Shown: positions 49,979 through 59,183, numbered from the stretch's first letter. The stretch: DNA of 64,000 nucleotides from Nodosilinea sp. PGN35 (GCF_029109325.1 NZ_JAQKQJ010000010.1:1-64000), one strand, 5' to 3'. The notes: generated by a model from the letters alone, not told the origin. Translations and numbers: made by a program.

Positions 49979-51706
49979 CTACCGGACGGCGACATCGTAG
50001 GTTTCTTTCTTCAAATCAACATCGATGATGTAGGGTTCGACGGGGCGCTTAAACAGCTCCATTTCGCCAGCGTCGCCCTTCTTCAAGTTCACGTGGCAGA
50101 ACCATTCGGCGTCGTTGCGATCGGGGTAGTCGAGGCGGTAGTGGTAGAGGCCCCAGCGGGTCTCTTTGCGGTAGAGAGAAGCCCGGGCGGCCATTTCGGC
50201 GCAGTCGCGGATGAAGTGGACTTCGTTGCAGCGCATCAGTTCGTGGGGGTCGCGGGCACCCATTTCGCTGAGGGTGTCGGTGTAGGCGACGAACTTCTCC
50301 AGGCCGATCGCCATTTTGTGGGGCGACTTGGGCGGTTGCAGGTAGTCGTTGACCAGGCGGCGCAGTTTGTATTCCACCTGGGTGTGGGGAATGCCGTTGG
50401 GCTGGGTGAGAGGGGCATAAATGCGGGCCTGCTCGGCGGCGAGAAAGTCGGGGTCGGGTTCGAGGTGATCCAGGCTTTGGAGGTAGTCAACGGCATTCTC
50501 CCCGGCAATGCGGCCATAGACAAAGGCCCCAATCATATAGTTGTGGGGCACGCTGGCCATGTCTCCGGCGGCGTAGAGGCCGGGGATGGTGGTTTCGGCC
50601 CGCTCGTTCACCCACACCCCAGAGGCGCTGTGGCCGCTGCACAGGCCAATTTCAGAGATATTCATCTCGACGCCGTGGGTGCGGTAGTTTTCGCCCCGGC
50701 CTTCGTGGAAGCGGCCCCGGCTGGGGCGTTCGTTGGCCCAGAGAATGGACTCGATTTCGGCAATGGTGTCGTCGTCGAGGTGGTACATCTTCAGGTGGAC
50801 AGGGCCGTTGCCGGAGTTGAGTTCTTTGTAGATCTCCAGCATCATCTGGCCGCTCCAGTAGTCGCAGTTGATGAAGCGATGGCCCTCGGCGTTGGCGGTG
50901 TAGGCTCCAAAGGGGCTGGCCACGTAGGCGCAGGCGGGGCCGTTGTAGTCTTTAATCAGCGGGTTGATCTGGAAGCACTCGATGTTGGTCAGCTCGGCCC
51001 CGGCGTGGTAAGCCATGGCGTAGCCATCGCCCGCGTTGGTGGGGTTTTCGTAGGTGCCGTAGAGGTAGCCGGAGGCGGGCAGGCCCAGCCGACCGCAGGC
51101 CCCGGTGCAGAGGATCACGGCTTTGGCCTGAATCACCACAAAGTCGCCGCTGCGCACGTCAAAGCCAACGACTCCGGCGGCGCGCCCGTTTTGCACGATT
51201 ACGCGAGTGGCCATCACCCGGTTGGTGACCTGCACTCCGTGGCGCTTCACCTGGCGGGTGAGAATTTTTTTGAGATCCTTGCCTTCGGGCATGGGGAGGA
51301 CGTATTTGCCCACCCGATGTACCTGCTTGAGGTCGTAGTTGCCGTCGGGGTCTTTTTGGAATTTTACCCCCCAGCTTTCCAGTTCCTGAATCACCGCAAA
51401 GCCCAGTCGCCCGGTTTCGTAGACGGCTTTTTGATTGACGATGCCGTCGTTGGCGATGGTGATTTCGCGCACGTACTGCTCGGGGGTGGAGTTGCCGGGA
51501 ATGACGGCGGTGTTGACCCCGTCCATGCCCATGGCGATCGCCCCACTGCGGCGAATGTTGGCCTTCTCTAAAATCAGCACATCACGGTCGGGGTTGGCCT
51601 GCTTGGCCTTGATGCCCGCCATGGTGCCCGCAGTGCCACCGCCGACTACCAGCACATCGGTGCGTAGGTGCTGGGTGTTGAATCCAAAACTCTCTGCTGT
51701 GGTCAC
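49979..51706 (-). CDS. AprA/fumarate reductase-like FAD flavoprotein
   Basis: 575 aa. FAD-binding DVLVVGGGTAGTMAGIKAKQ and LEKANIRRSGAIAMGMDGVN at the N-terminus; VILCTGACGRLGLPASGYLY, GDGYAMAYHAGAELTNIECF and PGLYAAGDMASVPHNYMIGA, the second FAD region. This is the AprA/SdhA/FrdA superfamily; pairing with a small AprB-like ferredoxin favours a sulfur-related reductase or oxidase over fumarate reductase. A GTG start at 51706 is chosen because GGAGAG lies 5 bp upstream; longer readings run into hairpin repeat. First gene of a series with ferredoxin, HEAT, Mrp and winged-helix genes. Confidence 0.85.
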   Translation of the reverse strand: MTTAESFGFNTQHLRTDVLVVGGGTAGTMAGIKAKQANPDRDVLILEKANIRRSGAIAMGMDGVNTAVIPGNSTPEQYVREITIANDGIVNQKAVYETGRLGFAVIQELESWGVKFQKDPDGNYDLKQVHRVGKYVLPMPEGKDLKKILTRQVKRHGVQVTNRVMATRVIVQNGRAAGVVGFDVRSGDFVVIQAKAVILCTGACGRLGLPASGYLYGTYENPTNAGDGYAMAYHAGAELTNIECFQINPLIKDYNGPACAYVASPFGAYTANAEGHRFINCDYWSGQMMLEIYKELNSGNGPVHLKMYHLDDDTIAEIESILWANERPSRGRFHEGRGENYRTHGVEMNISEIGLCSGHSASGVWVNERAETTIPGLYAAGDMASVPHNYMIGAFVYGRIAGENAVDYLQSLDHLEPDPDFLAAEQARIYAPLTQPNGIPHTQVEYKLRRLVNDYLQPPKSPHKMAIGLEKFVAYTDTLSEMGARDPHELMRCNEVHFIRDCAEMAARASLYRKETRWGLYHYRLDYPDRNDAEWFCHVNLKKGDAGEMELFKRPVEPYIIDVDLKKETYDVAVR

Positions 51707-51730
51707 GCTATCTCTCCAAACACTATGCAG

Positions 51731-51752
51731 GGGACAGACACGTGGGTCTGCC
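51731..51752. repeat. GGGCAGAC hairpin element, copy 7
   Basis: GGGACAGAC-ACGTGG-GTCTGCCC upstream of the flavoprotein gene, followed by AAAATC / CCAAAATTC stem-forming repeats and CCCCTCCCAAGAGGGG (51770-51876). Confidence 0.7.
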
Positions 51753-51877
51753 CCTACGGGAAAATTTGCCAAAGTCCAAAATCGTCAATCCAAAATTCTC
51801 ACAGACCCACCCCCGGCCCCTCCCAAGAGGGGAGCCGATCGCCTTTCCAAAATCCAAAATTGCAAATCCAAAATTCA

Positions 51878-52429
51878 CTACGCCGCCACGGGCTGCACCC
51901 GAATCTCGCGCCCCGTGTACTCCGGCACCCAGCCGTCGGTGCCGATGAAGTAGCGCACAGCCTTGATACGGCGGCTCTTGGTGAGCACAAACCAGTGCTC
52001 GGTGCCAGCGGGCACGTTGATGTATTCTTCGGGTTCAATGGTCAGTTCCACCTGGCTTTCATCCGGCAGCACAAAGCCAAAGACGCCTTCACCATCGACG
52101 ATGTAGCGAATTTCGTTGTCGGCGTGGCTGTGGATTTTGTCAAACTTGGCCAGCAGGGCGTCGAGGTTAGGCACATTCGGGTTTAGCACGATCAGGTCGC
52201 GGTTTTTGTAGCCGTCGGAGGCTTGCAGCCGCTGAAAGTAGTGGTCTAACCCAGTCAGGACAGTCTCTTTTTCGCTGCCGTCCAGGCTTTCTTGGGCCAG
52301 GAGCGATCGCAGCTCAGCATTCTCTCCAATGGGCCAGTGGTGGAGCTGAATCCCCAGCGGGGCCAGGGTAGCGGTGATGCTGGGCAGATCGGTGAGGGTG
52401 AGGCCGTTTTCGAGGCGGATTTTTGCCAT
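51878..52429 (-). CDS. mtnD: Acireductone dioxygenase
   Basis: 183-aa cupin of the methionine salvage pathway. Metal ligands H100, H102, E106 (HSHADNEIRYIVDGEGVFGF) and H145 (AGTEHWFVL). With Fe it gives the keto acid precursor of methionine; with Ni it releases CO. It stands alone, without other mtn genes, in a sulfur-salvage region. It is preceded by a GAGG-like site. Confidence 0.92.
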   Translation of the reverse strand: MAKIRLENGLTLTDLPSITATLAPLGIQLHHWPIGENAELRSLLAQESLDGSEKETVLTGLDHYFQRLQASDGYKNRDLIVLNPNVPNLDALLAKFDKIHSHADNEIRYIVDGEGVFGFVLPDESQVELTIEPEEYINVPAGTEHWFVLTKSRRIKAVRYFIGTDGWVPEYTGREIRVQPVAA

Positions 52430-52459
52430 GGCTTTTTGAGGAGTGAGGGGGTGAGGAGG

Positions 52460-52545
52460 AAAAGTTTTGAATTTTAAGTTTTGAATTTTGAATTGAAGCT
52501 GCTACGTCGAGAACTCAAAACTAAGCACTTAAAAATCAAAATTCG
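52460..52545. repeat. AAGTTTTGAATTTTAAG / AAAACTTA-type hairpin
   Basis: AAAAGTTTTGAATTTTAAGT, then TTTTGAATTTTGAATTGAAG, faces GAGAACTCAAAACTAAGCAC. AT-rich stem between mtnD and tauD; same family as 36035. Confidence 0.6.
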
Positions 52546-52550
52546 TTTGC

Positions 52551-53468
52551 TTAAGACACCGCTGCCAACAGCCCGTTGTAGGCCGCCGAGTCGCCTTTCA
52601 GCGCGGTGCTGTGCTGGCCATCTAGACTGACGGGCAGATCGCCGACGATGGTGACCCGCTGCACGCGGCGGGGCTGGTCGCCGTAGTCGGCGATCGCGTA
52701 GTGCTGCGTAGCCCGGTTGTCCCAAAAGGCCACGTCGCCCAGTCGCCACTGCCAGCGCACGGTGTTTTCGGGCCGGGTGACGTAGCTTTGCAGAGTGCGC
52801 AGCAGGTCCTCCGATTCCGCCTGGGAAAGGCCCTGAAAGCGGCGCACAAAGCCACCCAGCACCAGGGATTTTTCCCCCGACTCGGGGTGGACGCGCACTA
52901 CCGGGTGGCGGGTTTCAAACACCTTTGATTCAAAGGTTTCGCGGTATTTCTTGAAGTAGTCGCTCAGGTGGGTGGCCCCGGTGGTGTAGTCGTAGGCGTT
53001 GCTGTGGATGGCCCAGAGCGAATTGACCAGGGTTTTGAGCGGTGCGGGCAGGTCGTCGTAGGCGGTGACGGTGTTGGCCCAGATCGTATCGCCCCCCACG
53101 GGAGGAATCTCCACCGCCCGAAGTAACGACCCCAGCACTGGCGTATCGATAAAGGTGACATCGGTGTGCCAGTAGTTGGCGTAGCCGTGGTTTTTGCCGT
53201 AGTTTAAGTCCAGCACCTCGGGGCGATCGGGCAGGGGCGGCAGGGTGGGGTGGGCGGCGGTGATGGGGCCAAAGCGCTGGGCAAAGGCAATTTGGCCCTC
53301 TGAATCTAGCTCGTGCTGGTCGCGAAAGAAAAGGACTTTGTACTGCACCAGGGTTTGGCGAATAGCCTGAATCACCGCGTCGCTGAGGGGGTCACTCAGG
53401 TCGAGGCCAAGAATTTCGGCACCGATGCGACCGGCAACGGGTCGCACCTCAAAGGGTTGAAGGGTCAT
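52551..53468 (-). CDS. tauD: TauD/TfdA family 2-oxoglutarate dioxygenase, copy 1
   Basis: 305 aa. Iron ligands H101 and D103 (WHTDVTF) and H256 (WDNRATQHYA), with the 2-oxoglutarate-binding Arg about ten residues later (RRVQRV). N-terminal VRPVAGRIGAEILGLDL is typical. TauD oxidises taurine to aminoacetaldehyde and sulfite, and relatives take sulfate esters; substrate here is not proven. It is paralogous to the gene at 54499. Confidence 0.9.
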   Translation of the reverse strand: MTLQPFEVRPVAGRIGAEILGLDLSDPLSDAVIQAIRQTLVQYKVLFFRDQHELDSEGQIAFAQRFGPITAAHPTLPPLPDRPEVLDLNYGKNHGYANYWHTDVTFIDTPVLGSLLRAVEIPPVGGDTIWANTVTAYDDLPAPLKTLVNSLWAIHSNAYDYTTGATHLSDYFKKYRETFESKVFETRHPVVRVHPESGEKSLVLGGFVRRFQGLSQAESEDLLRTLQSYVTRPENTVRWQWRLGDVAFWDNRATQHYAIADYGDQPRRVQRVTIVGDLPVSLDGQHSTALKGDSAAYNGLLAAVS

Positions 53469-53585
53469 GGGAAAACGCTAAGGAAACTAAGATTAGGAAT
53501 CAGTCAGGGCAAACACTGGTGGTTTGAAATGTTTTAGTCAGTGGTGGGCAATGCCCACCAACCCACCAAGGCAATACCCAGAGTC

Positions 53586-54281
53586 TCACTGTGCTAACCA
53601 CAGGGCGCAGTCAGACTGGTTGAGGGTGGCAACAGCCGCCTCCAGCCGCGTAGGCAACCCCCACAGTTCCAACTCAAACCAGCCGTCGTGCTCCCCCTGA
53701 CTGGGTAGGGATGCGCTCAGAATGGTGACCGCCACGTCGTGGTCTTTGACTAGGTTGGAGATCACCGGCTGGGGGTGGCAGTGAGCCGGAATGTGGATTT
53801 GGAGACGAACACGGTCACACCCCCTGGGCAATACCACCGGCTTTTGCTCCGAGGAATCTCCCTCACTCAGCAGCCTGGGCGCAGCCTTGATGTCCCGCTT
53901 CGGCACAAACTGCACCTGCAAGTCTTTCAAGTAGGCCAGCGAACTCGCCTGCTGCTGGGGTTTGCCCCCCAGGGCCAGCAGAAACTCGCCGCCCCGCTTG
54001 CGCCGGGCCGACAGCACCGCCCCTACAATGTTCACCGTCACCCCAAAACGCGAGGTCAGCCGCGACAGAATCGGCAGCCGCTGATAGGTCGGCGGAATCA
54101 CCACCTGGCACACCACCGGCTCCACCGGGGCAGCAGCAGCTTGGGGCAGCGAGCGTCCCTGGGGATAGCGCAGGTGCTCTCCCCGGCCAGAAACCTCCAA
54201 CAAACGGGGCAACCCCACCGGTACGGCAGGAAACCAGGGCTCACCACTTGCCAGCTCATATTCCAGGTTTGAGTACCACAT
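53586..54281 (-). CDS. Protein with two NIL domains
   Basis: 231 aa. After a short N-terminal segment (MWYSNLEYELASGEPWFPAV) come two NIL-type units: VCQVVIPPTYQRLPILSRLT then RFGVTVNIVGAVLSARRKRG, and VRLQIHIPAHCHPQPVISNL then VKDHDVAVTILSASLPSQGE. NIL domains usually sit at the C-terminus of the methionine transporter ATPase MetN as amino-acid sensors. Here they stand alone as a pair between two tauD genes. AGAGG precedes the ATG at 54281. Proposed role: small-molecule (Met/S-amino acid) sensor; no DNA-binding domain is visible. Confidence 0.7.
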   Translation of the reverse strand: MWYSNLEYELASGEPWFPAVPVGLPRLLEVSGRGEHLRYPQGRSLPQAAAAPVEPVVCQVVIPPTYQRLPILSRLTSRFGVTVNIVGAVLSARRKRGGEFLLALGGKPQQQASSLAYLKDLQVQFVPKRDIKAAPRLLSEGDSSEQKPVVLPRGCDRVRLQIHIPAHCHPQPVISNLVKDHDVAVTILSASLPSQGEHDGWFELELWGLPTRLEAAVATLNQSDCALWLAQ

Positions 54282-54498
54282 GGCAAAAACCTCTGAGTAA
54301 CGCCAATCGGCCCACGGCAAACTCTCAGCTCCAGCGCCCCTTTGCCGCGCCCTATCATGAACTAAGCTCACCCGTAGTGAAAGCAAAGCTCATTACAAAC
54401 GCAATCAAAATACACAAAATTCTCAACGCCAGCCCCCCTAGAGCCGACCCACCCATCCACCCATCCACCCCCCACTCCCCACTCCCCACCCCTTCCCC

Positions 54499-55419
54499 TC
54501 AAGCCGCCCTCGGCGTATACCCCGACGAATCCCCCTCAATCGCCTCACTGCGATCGCCGTCCACGCCCACGGGCACATCCCCGGCGATCGTCACCCGGCG
54601 CACCCGACGGGCCTGGCCGTCGTAGTCGTAGACGCCGTAGTGCTGGGTGGCCCGGTTATCCCAAAAGGCCACATCCCCCAGCTGCCAGCGCCAGCGCACG
54701 GTGTTTTCGGGCCGGGTGACGTAGCTTTGCAGCATGGCCAGCACCTCTGCCGACTCGGTGGTCGAGAGGCTGCGAATGTGGCGGGCAAACCCACCCAGAA
54801 ACAGGCCCCGTTCTCCGGTTTCGGGGTGGACGCGCACCACCGGGTGCAGGGTTTCGTAGCGCGTGGCCGAGAACTTTTCTTGAAAGGCTCGAGCCGCTGG
54901 GGAAAGGGCCGCCGCTGCGTAGTCATAGGCGTTGCTGTGTACGGCCCAGGCTTCATCGGCCAGCGCCCTGAGGCAGGGGGGCAGGTCGCTGTAGGCGGTG
55001 ACAGTGTTGGCCCAGAGGGTGTCGCCTCCGGTGGGGGGCAGCTCCAAGGCGCGCAGCACCGAGCCCAGGGGAGGCCGATCCACGAAGGTGACGTCGGTGT
55101 GCCAAAAGTTGGTGCGCGAGGGGCTGCGGCCATAGTCGATGTCGAGCACGGCAGCGTGGTCGGCAGGCGGGGCCACGGTGGGGTGGGCACTGGTCAACTC
55201 GCCAAAGTAGCGAGCGAAAGTCACCTGGCTGTGGTCATCGAGGGACTGGTTGCGAAAGAAGATCACCTTGTATTGCAGTAGGGCCTGGCGCAGAGCAGCA
55301 ATGGTGCGATTGTCCAGGGGCTGCCCCAAATCCAGACCTGAAATTTCGGCCCCAATCCGCCCTCCCAGGGGCCTAATTTCTAGCTCCAGGGCAGGCGGAG
55401 TCAAACTAATGACGCTCAT
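54499..55419 (-). CDS. tauD: TauD/TfdA family 2-oxoglutarate dioxygenase, copy 2
   Basis: 306 aa. Iron ligands H107 and D109 (FWHTDVTF) and H260 (WDNRATQHYG), then RRVRRV. Very similar throughout to the copy at 52551 (shared TLWANTVTAYSDLPP-type, HSNAYDY and SYVTRPENTVRW segments). GGAGAA stands before the ATG at 55419. Duplicate dioxygenases may differ in sulfonate or sulfate-ester preference. Upstream lies a repeat-containing promoter region. Confidence 0.9.
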   Translation of the reverse strand: MSVISLTPPALELEIRPLGGRIGAEISGLDLGQPLDNRTIAALRQALLQYKVIFFRNQSLDDHSQVTFARYFGELTSAHPTVAPPADHAAVLDIDYGRSPSRTNFWHTDVTFVDRPPLGSVLRALELPPTGGDTLWANTVTAYSDLPPCLRALADEAWAVHSNAYDYAAAALSPAARAFQEKFSATRYETLHPVVRVHPETGERGLFLGGFARHIRSLSTTESAEVLAMLQSYVTRPENTVRWRWQLGDVAFWDNRATQHYGVYDYDGQARRVRRVTIAGDVPVGVDGDRSEAIEGDSSGYTPRAA

Positions 55420-56209
55420 CGCAAGTTCTCCAAAAAATAGTTTTTCACCGGAAAAGTCCAGACAGTATTCGCACGAGATAGATTCCAAGGCAGAAAATTC
55501 CTGACTGAATGTTGCCGCGACAACAATCAGCAAGCCAGCTCAATTTTCGACAGAAGTCTAAATGTTTCTGGCGCAACAAATTCAATCTACAGTAAATCTA
55601 CTGTCTTGCCGGAGTTAATGCTTTAATCAAGGCTATCACGATGAAATATCTGTGGCAATGTATTGGTTGGTCACTGACAAAAATGCTGAAAAATCTACTA
55701 TTTTGCAGGTTGAGTGGCGCGGCAGCAGAATCCAGCATAACAACCCTGATGCCGGGCTTTACGTCACTTCACCTATCCTGCTTCTGATATTTTGTAGGAC
55801 GTTCAGCAGCAAAACGCCAGTCATATCGAGGATAAATGTTGCTGGAATCACAATTGGGCTAGAACTGGTTCGACCTAAAGGCTCTGAGCAGAGAGGTCAT
55901 AGATTCTGAATCAGATTAACCAATAGCAAGATTAAAAACTGCAATACTTGCAGATTATTTATCAATTATTCCAAAACTACGGTAAATCTATCGACAAGCC
56001 GCAGTTAATATGGCATTTTAATTTAATCAAGTCTTTCGTCAGCCCAAAGGCTGCTTTAAGTCGCGGGTTTTATAACCCTTGAAAAGCTCAAGGTATTTCT
56101 GGGCTAAATTTTGCTGCGAATCGGTTTTGAGACTTCCGCTCGGGTGTTCTCCGGGGGCAGAGTCAGTGCGATCGCAGCCACCCCTGTCAGTGTTGTAAAA
56201 GGATGAGCG
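55420..56209. promoter_or_regulatory. Long AT-rich intergenic region with two related promoter-like segments
   Basis: 790 bp between the divergent tauD and phosphatase-like genes. Segment 1 (55587-55633) contains the dyad ACAGTA-AATC-TACTGT (55589-55604), then TTGCCGGAGTTAATGC and TTTAATCAAG. Segment 2 (55977-56033) is alike: ACGGTAAATCTATCGACAAG, CCGCAGTTAAT and TTTAATCAAG. No convincing gene is seen; a short open frame at 55652-55909 has no protein-like features. Confidence 0.5.
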
Positions 56210-56683
56210 ATGGAATACGGAACGAAGGTGACCGATGCCCTGACCACCATGGGGCAGGTGCGCGTGGAGCAATTGCAGGCCGCCGTGCAGGAAGGGTTCA
56301 AAGCGGTGCTCAACCTGCGGGTGCCCAACGAGCTGGGTTTTTGGGCCGACGAACAGCGGGTCGCAGAGTCCCTGGGGTTGCATTACATCCACATTCCCCT
56401 GCGGCTAGAGCATTTGGATGAAGCCGTCATTGACCAGATTTTGTGCCAGCTCGACCACCTGCCCAAACCGGTGCTGGTACACTGCGCCGCTGGCATGCGC
56501 TCCACGGTAATCGCCCTGCTGAGTACGGCGATCGCCGAGCGCCTCACCCCCCAGCAAGTGGTCGAGAAAGCCTACGCCATCGGCTTCCACCACATCGACA
56601 ACACCCTGGTCAGCCCCCAGCTGCGGGAGCGGTTCTTCGACTACCTGGCGCGGCATTCGCAGGAGAGGCGGCAGGCGGCTTGA
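56210..56683 (+). CDS. Protein tyrosine phosphatase-like protein (beta-lactamase hydrolase-like, DUF442)
   Basis: 157 aa. Active-site loop HCAAGMRS (C92, R97), with QLQAAVQEGFKAVLNLRVPN before and an acidic residue in LRLEHLDEAV. It matches the DUF442/BLH phosphatase fold often fused to persulfide dioxygenase (ETHE1-like) or sulfurtransferase domains in bacteria. A persulfide dioxygenase domain is encoded 3 kb away (59342), so a role in sulfide handling is plausible. GGATGAGC before the ATG gives a weak ribosome site. Confidence 0.82.
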   Translation: MEYGTKVTDALTTMGQVRVEQLQAAVQEGFKAVLNLRVPNELGFWADEQRVAESLGLHYIHIPLRLEHLDEAVIDQILCQLDHLPKPVLVHCAAGMRSTVIALLSTAIAERLTPQQVVEKAYAIGFHHIDNTLVSPQLRERFFDYLARHSQERRQAA

Positions 56684-56699
56684 GGGGGAGTGGGGAGCG

Positions 56700-56772
56700 A
56701 TGAAAGTTTTGAGTTTCGAGTTTTGAATGGTTGCTGTACACAGAAACTCAACACTTAACATTTAACACTTTC
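56700..56772. repeat. AAGTTTTGAGTTT / AAACTCAACAC hairpin
   Basis: GAAAGTTTTGAGTTTCGAGT faces GAAACTCAACACTTAACAT; a likely terminator-like stem after the phosphatase-like gene. Confidence 0.6.
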
Positions 56773-56854
56773 TCCCTTTCCCCCTACCCCTTACCCCTTC
56801 ACACCAGAGAGCCGGTTTCGCAAAAATTTTCCTATCCTTGATTCAGGTCAGTTT

Positions 56855-57682
56855 GTGTCCAAAGGCAACCCAGTGTCCAATCAGCGACGAGCTCTGTTTC
56901 TGTCCCACGGCGGCGGCCCACTGCCGCTTCTGGGAGACCCGGCCCACGGCGAAATGGTGGCGTGTCTAAAAGACATTGCGGCGACGATAGAGCGACCGTC
57001 GGCGATCGCCGTGGTCAGCGCCCACTGGGAGGCCAGTCAACCGAGCATTACCTCGGCTAGTCATCCGCCGCTGATCTACGACTACAGCGGGTTTCCCAAG
57101 GAATCCTACGAAATTACCTACCCCTGTCCGGGAGACCCGCCTTTGGCCCAGACCGTTGCCGAGCAATTAACCAACGCTGGCTTCGCGGCCCACCTGGATG
57201 GGGCCAGGGGCTTCGACCACGGCCTGTTTGTGCCGCTGAAAATCATGTATCCAGACGCCGACATCCCCTGCATCCAGGTTTCGCTGGTCAAAACCCTGAA
57301 TGCAGAGGAGCACCTGCGGTTGGGCCAAGCCCTGCAAGGGGTGGGCGATCCATCACTGCTCTTGATTGGTTCTGGATTCTCATTTCACAACATGAGAGCC
57401 TTTTACACGCCAGATACAGACGAGTCAAAGGCCATGAATGAGGCGTTTGAAGCCTGGCTGCTGGAGACCTGCTCTGACCCGCAGCTCTCCGAAGCCGAGA
57501 GACGCCAGCGGCTTGCAGACTGGGAGACTGCACCGTTTGCCCGCTACTGCCATCCCAGGGCAGAGCATCTGCTGCCCCTGCATGTCTGCTATGGGTTTGC
57601 GGCCTCGGCCTGTTCCCGCGCCTATGGGTTGCAGATTCTCAAAAAGCAAGCGAGCATGTTTCTGTGGGCAGTCGAGGGCTAG
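56855..57682 (+). CDS. LigB-type extradiol dioxygenase (DODA/YgiD-like)
   Basis: 275 aa. Metal ligands H18 (FLSHGGGP), H57 (VSAHWEA) and a late His in CHPRAEHLLPLHV; other family marks are FDHGLFVPLKIMYPDADIP and IGSGFSFHNMRAF. Matches the DOPA 4,5-dioxygenase/YgiD group, Zn- or Fe-dependent ring-cleaving enzymes. GTG start at 56855; a second GTG at 56873 is possible. Natural substrate unknown. Confidence 0.88.
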   Translation: MSKGNPVSNQRRALFLSHGGGPLPLLGDPAHGEMVACLKDIAATIERPSAIAVVSAHWEASQPSITSASHPPLIYDYSGFPKESYEITYPCPGDPPLAQTVAEQLTNAGFAAHLDGARGFDHGLFVPLKIMYPDADIPCIQVSLVKTLNAEEHLRLGQALQGVGDPSLLLIGSGFSFHNMRAFYTPDTDESKAMNEAFEAWLLETCSDPQLSEAERRQRLADWETAPFARYCHPRAEHLLPLHVCYGFAASACSRAYGLQILKKQASMFLWAVEG

Positions 57683-57837
57683 TCATCCACTGCCGGTGCC
57701 GCCGGTTCACACCAGTAAGGGATTGATTCTGTGTTAGTCCCTCAGTCCTTTTGACTCCGGGAAGTTAAAACAGTATCTACATACAAGCAGTAGCAGGCAT
57801 TTCGTAGGTTTTGTCAGCCCATCAGAGGCTTAGGTGT

Positions 57838-59043
57838 TCAGTACAAACCCACCAGTAGCTGCTCTGTGGCGGCACGCAGGGCGGTGGCGGCTCCGGCGCT
57901 CATGTCGCGGGGGGCACAGATGCGGTTGTGCAAGTACGCATAGGTAATGGCCCCGATCGCGGCGATCGCCACCGCCTGGGGCGTCGATGTCTCTGGCCCC
58001 CCGGTGGCACCGCCGACTACAGGCTCATCCCCCCGCAGCAAGTAGGCGGCCAGGTGGCGCAGGTGGGTATCGACAATGTCGCCCAGGGCCAGATCGGCAA
58101 TAGCCAGGGCCTGTACCCCAGCGTTTTTGAGGATGTCGGCGATCGCCGCCTCGCGGTTGTCGGCCAGTCGCTCCGCCGCCTCCGCCCGGTAGGCCAGATC
58201 GGCGCTGTCTTCGGGGTTGAGGGGCAGGGGTTGCCCTGTGGGTTCCAGGCCAAAGCGGCGGCGCAGCAGCAGCACATTGGTGGTATCGTCGGAGCGCACC
58301 CGGTGGTAGGCAGGGCGGCGGCGCAGAGCCATAAACCAGGCACTGAGGCGCGGGTAGCGGGGGTTGCCCCTGAGGCTGTAGTCCCGGTAGACTGGCCCAC
58401 ACGCCGCCAGCCGATCCAGGTGGGGGCTGTAGAGAATATCCACCAGGCTGAAGCGGCTGAGGAAAAACGCCCCCGAAAATTTTCCCAGCGCTGTCTCCAG
58501 GCGATCGAGGTGTCCCTCCAGGGTGCGCTGCAGGTTCACTCGCTCTTCCTCCGACTCGGCATTGCCGCGCAGGAACCGGTAGCTGGCCTGGAGAAACCCG
58601 CTGGTCTCTGACCACTCAAGCTCCTCGTAGGCCGCCGCCTGTTCAGCGGGGTTCTCCGGCAACAGCGCCGGGTCTGGAAAGCGCTCCTCCAAGGCCAGCA
58701 GAATATCCTTCGACTCATAGACCAGCTGCCCATCGATTTTGGCGGCAGGCACCAGGGCGGTGGGCACCAGATCCAGGTACCACTGGGGCTTGTTTTGCAG
58801 ATCGATAAACTCCGTCTCAAAGGCAATGCCCTTTTCCTCCAGGGCAAACCACACCCGCTCACAGAACGGGCACCAGGAGTTGCTGTCGCGATAGAGCAGC
58901 ACCCGAGGCTTTTCCCCTGCTGCCAGCCCGATGGGCACCGGAGCCGTGGAAGGTGACTGCCCAGGACGGCGCAACCGACGGGCTGGAGTGTGGGTGCGGG
59001 CGGTAGTCAAAACCTGATTCCAAGTGGGCGGAACAATGGCCAT
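57838..59043 (-). CDS. Glutathione S-transferase family protein with C-terminal extension
   Basis: 401 aa. A thioredoxin-like N-terminal domain has CPFC (SNSWCPFCERVWFALEEKGI), then LVPTALVPAAKIDGQLVYES and DILLALEERFPD; the helical GST C-domain follows. About 100 residues after the GST end (LAYRAEAAERLADNREAAIA onward) are an extra helical region. The CPFC active site suggests an Omega/lambda-type thiol transferase or glutaredoxin-like role. Divergent from the persulfide dioxygenase fusion, so linked thiol chemistry is likely. Confidence 0.85.
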   Translation of the reverse strand: MAIVPPTWNQVLTTARTHTPARRLRRPGQSPSTAPVPIGLAAGEKPRVLLYRDSNSWCPFCERVWFALEEKGIAFETEFIDLQNKPQWYLDLVPTALVPAAKIDGQLVYESKDILLALEERFPDPALLPENPAEQAAAYEELEWSETSGFLQASYRFLRGNAESEEERVNLQRTLEGHLDRLETALGKFSGAFFLSRFSLVDILYSPHLDRLAACGPVYRDYSLRGNPRYPRLSAWFMALRRRPAYHRVRSDDTTNVLLLRRRFGLEPTGQPLPLNPEDSADLAYRAEAAERLADNREAAIADILKNAGVQALAIADLALGDIVDTHLRHLAAYLLRGDEPVVGGATGGPETSTPQAVAIAAIGAITYAYLHNRICAPRDMSAGAATALRAATEQLLVGLY

Positions 59044-59183
59044 AGCAGGGAGGGGGAGAACTGGACATGAAAAACGCTGGAGCTACGCGCAAGGGGGCAA
59101 CTCCAGCGATGTTGAAGGATGCAGTTATGAGAGAGGACTGGAAGTAGACCATAGCCCCAAATATGTTCGCACAGCGAAGCTAA

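Noticed and set aside
49883-51571. 562-codon open frame opposite the AprA-like flavoprotein gene
   Set aside because: Antisense shadow with biased composition; the minus strand has full FAD motifs.
55652-55909. 85-codon plus-strand ORF in the long gap
   Set aside because: No similarity, no ribosome site, and it spans DNA with promoter-like repeats.
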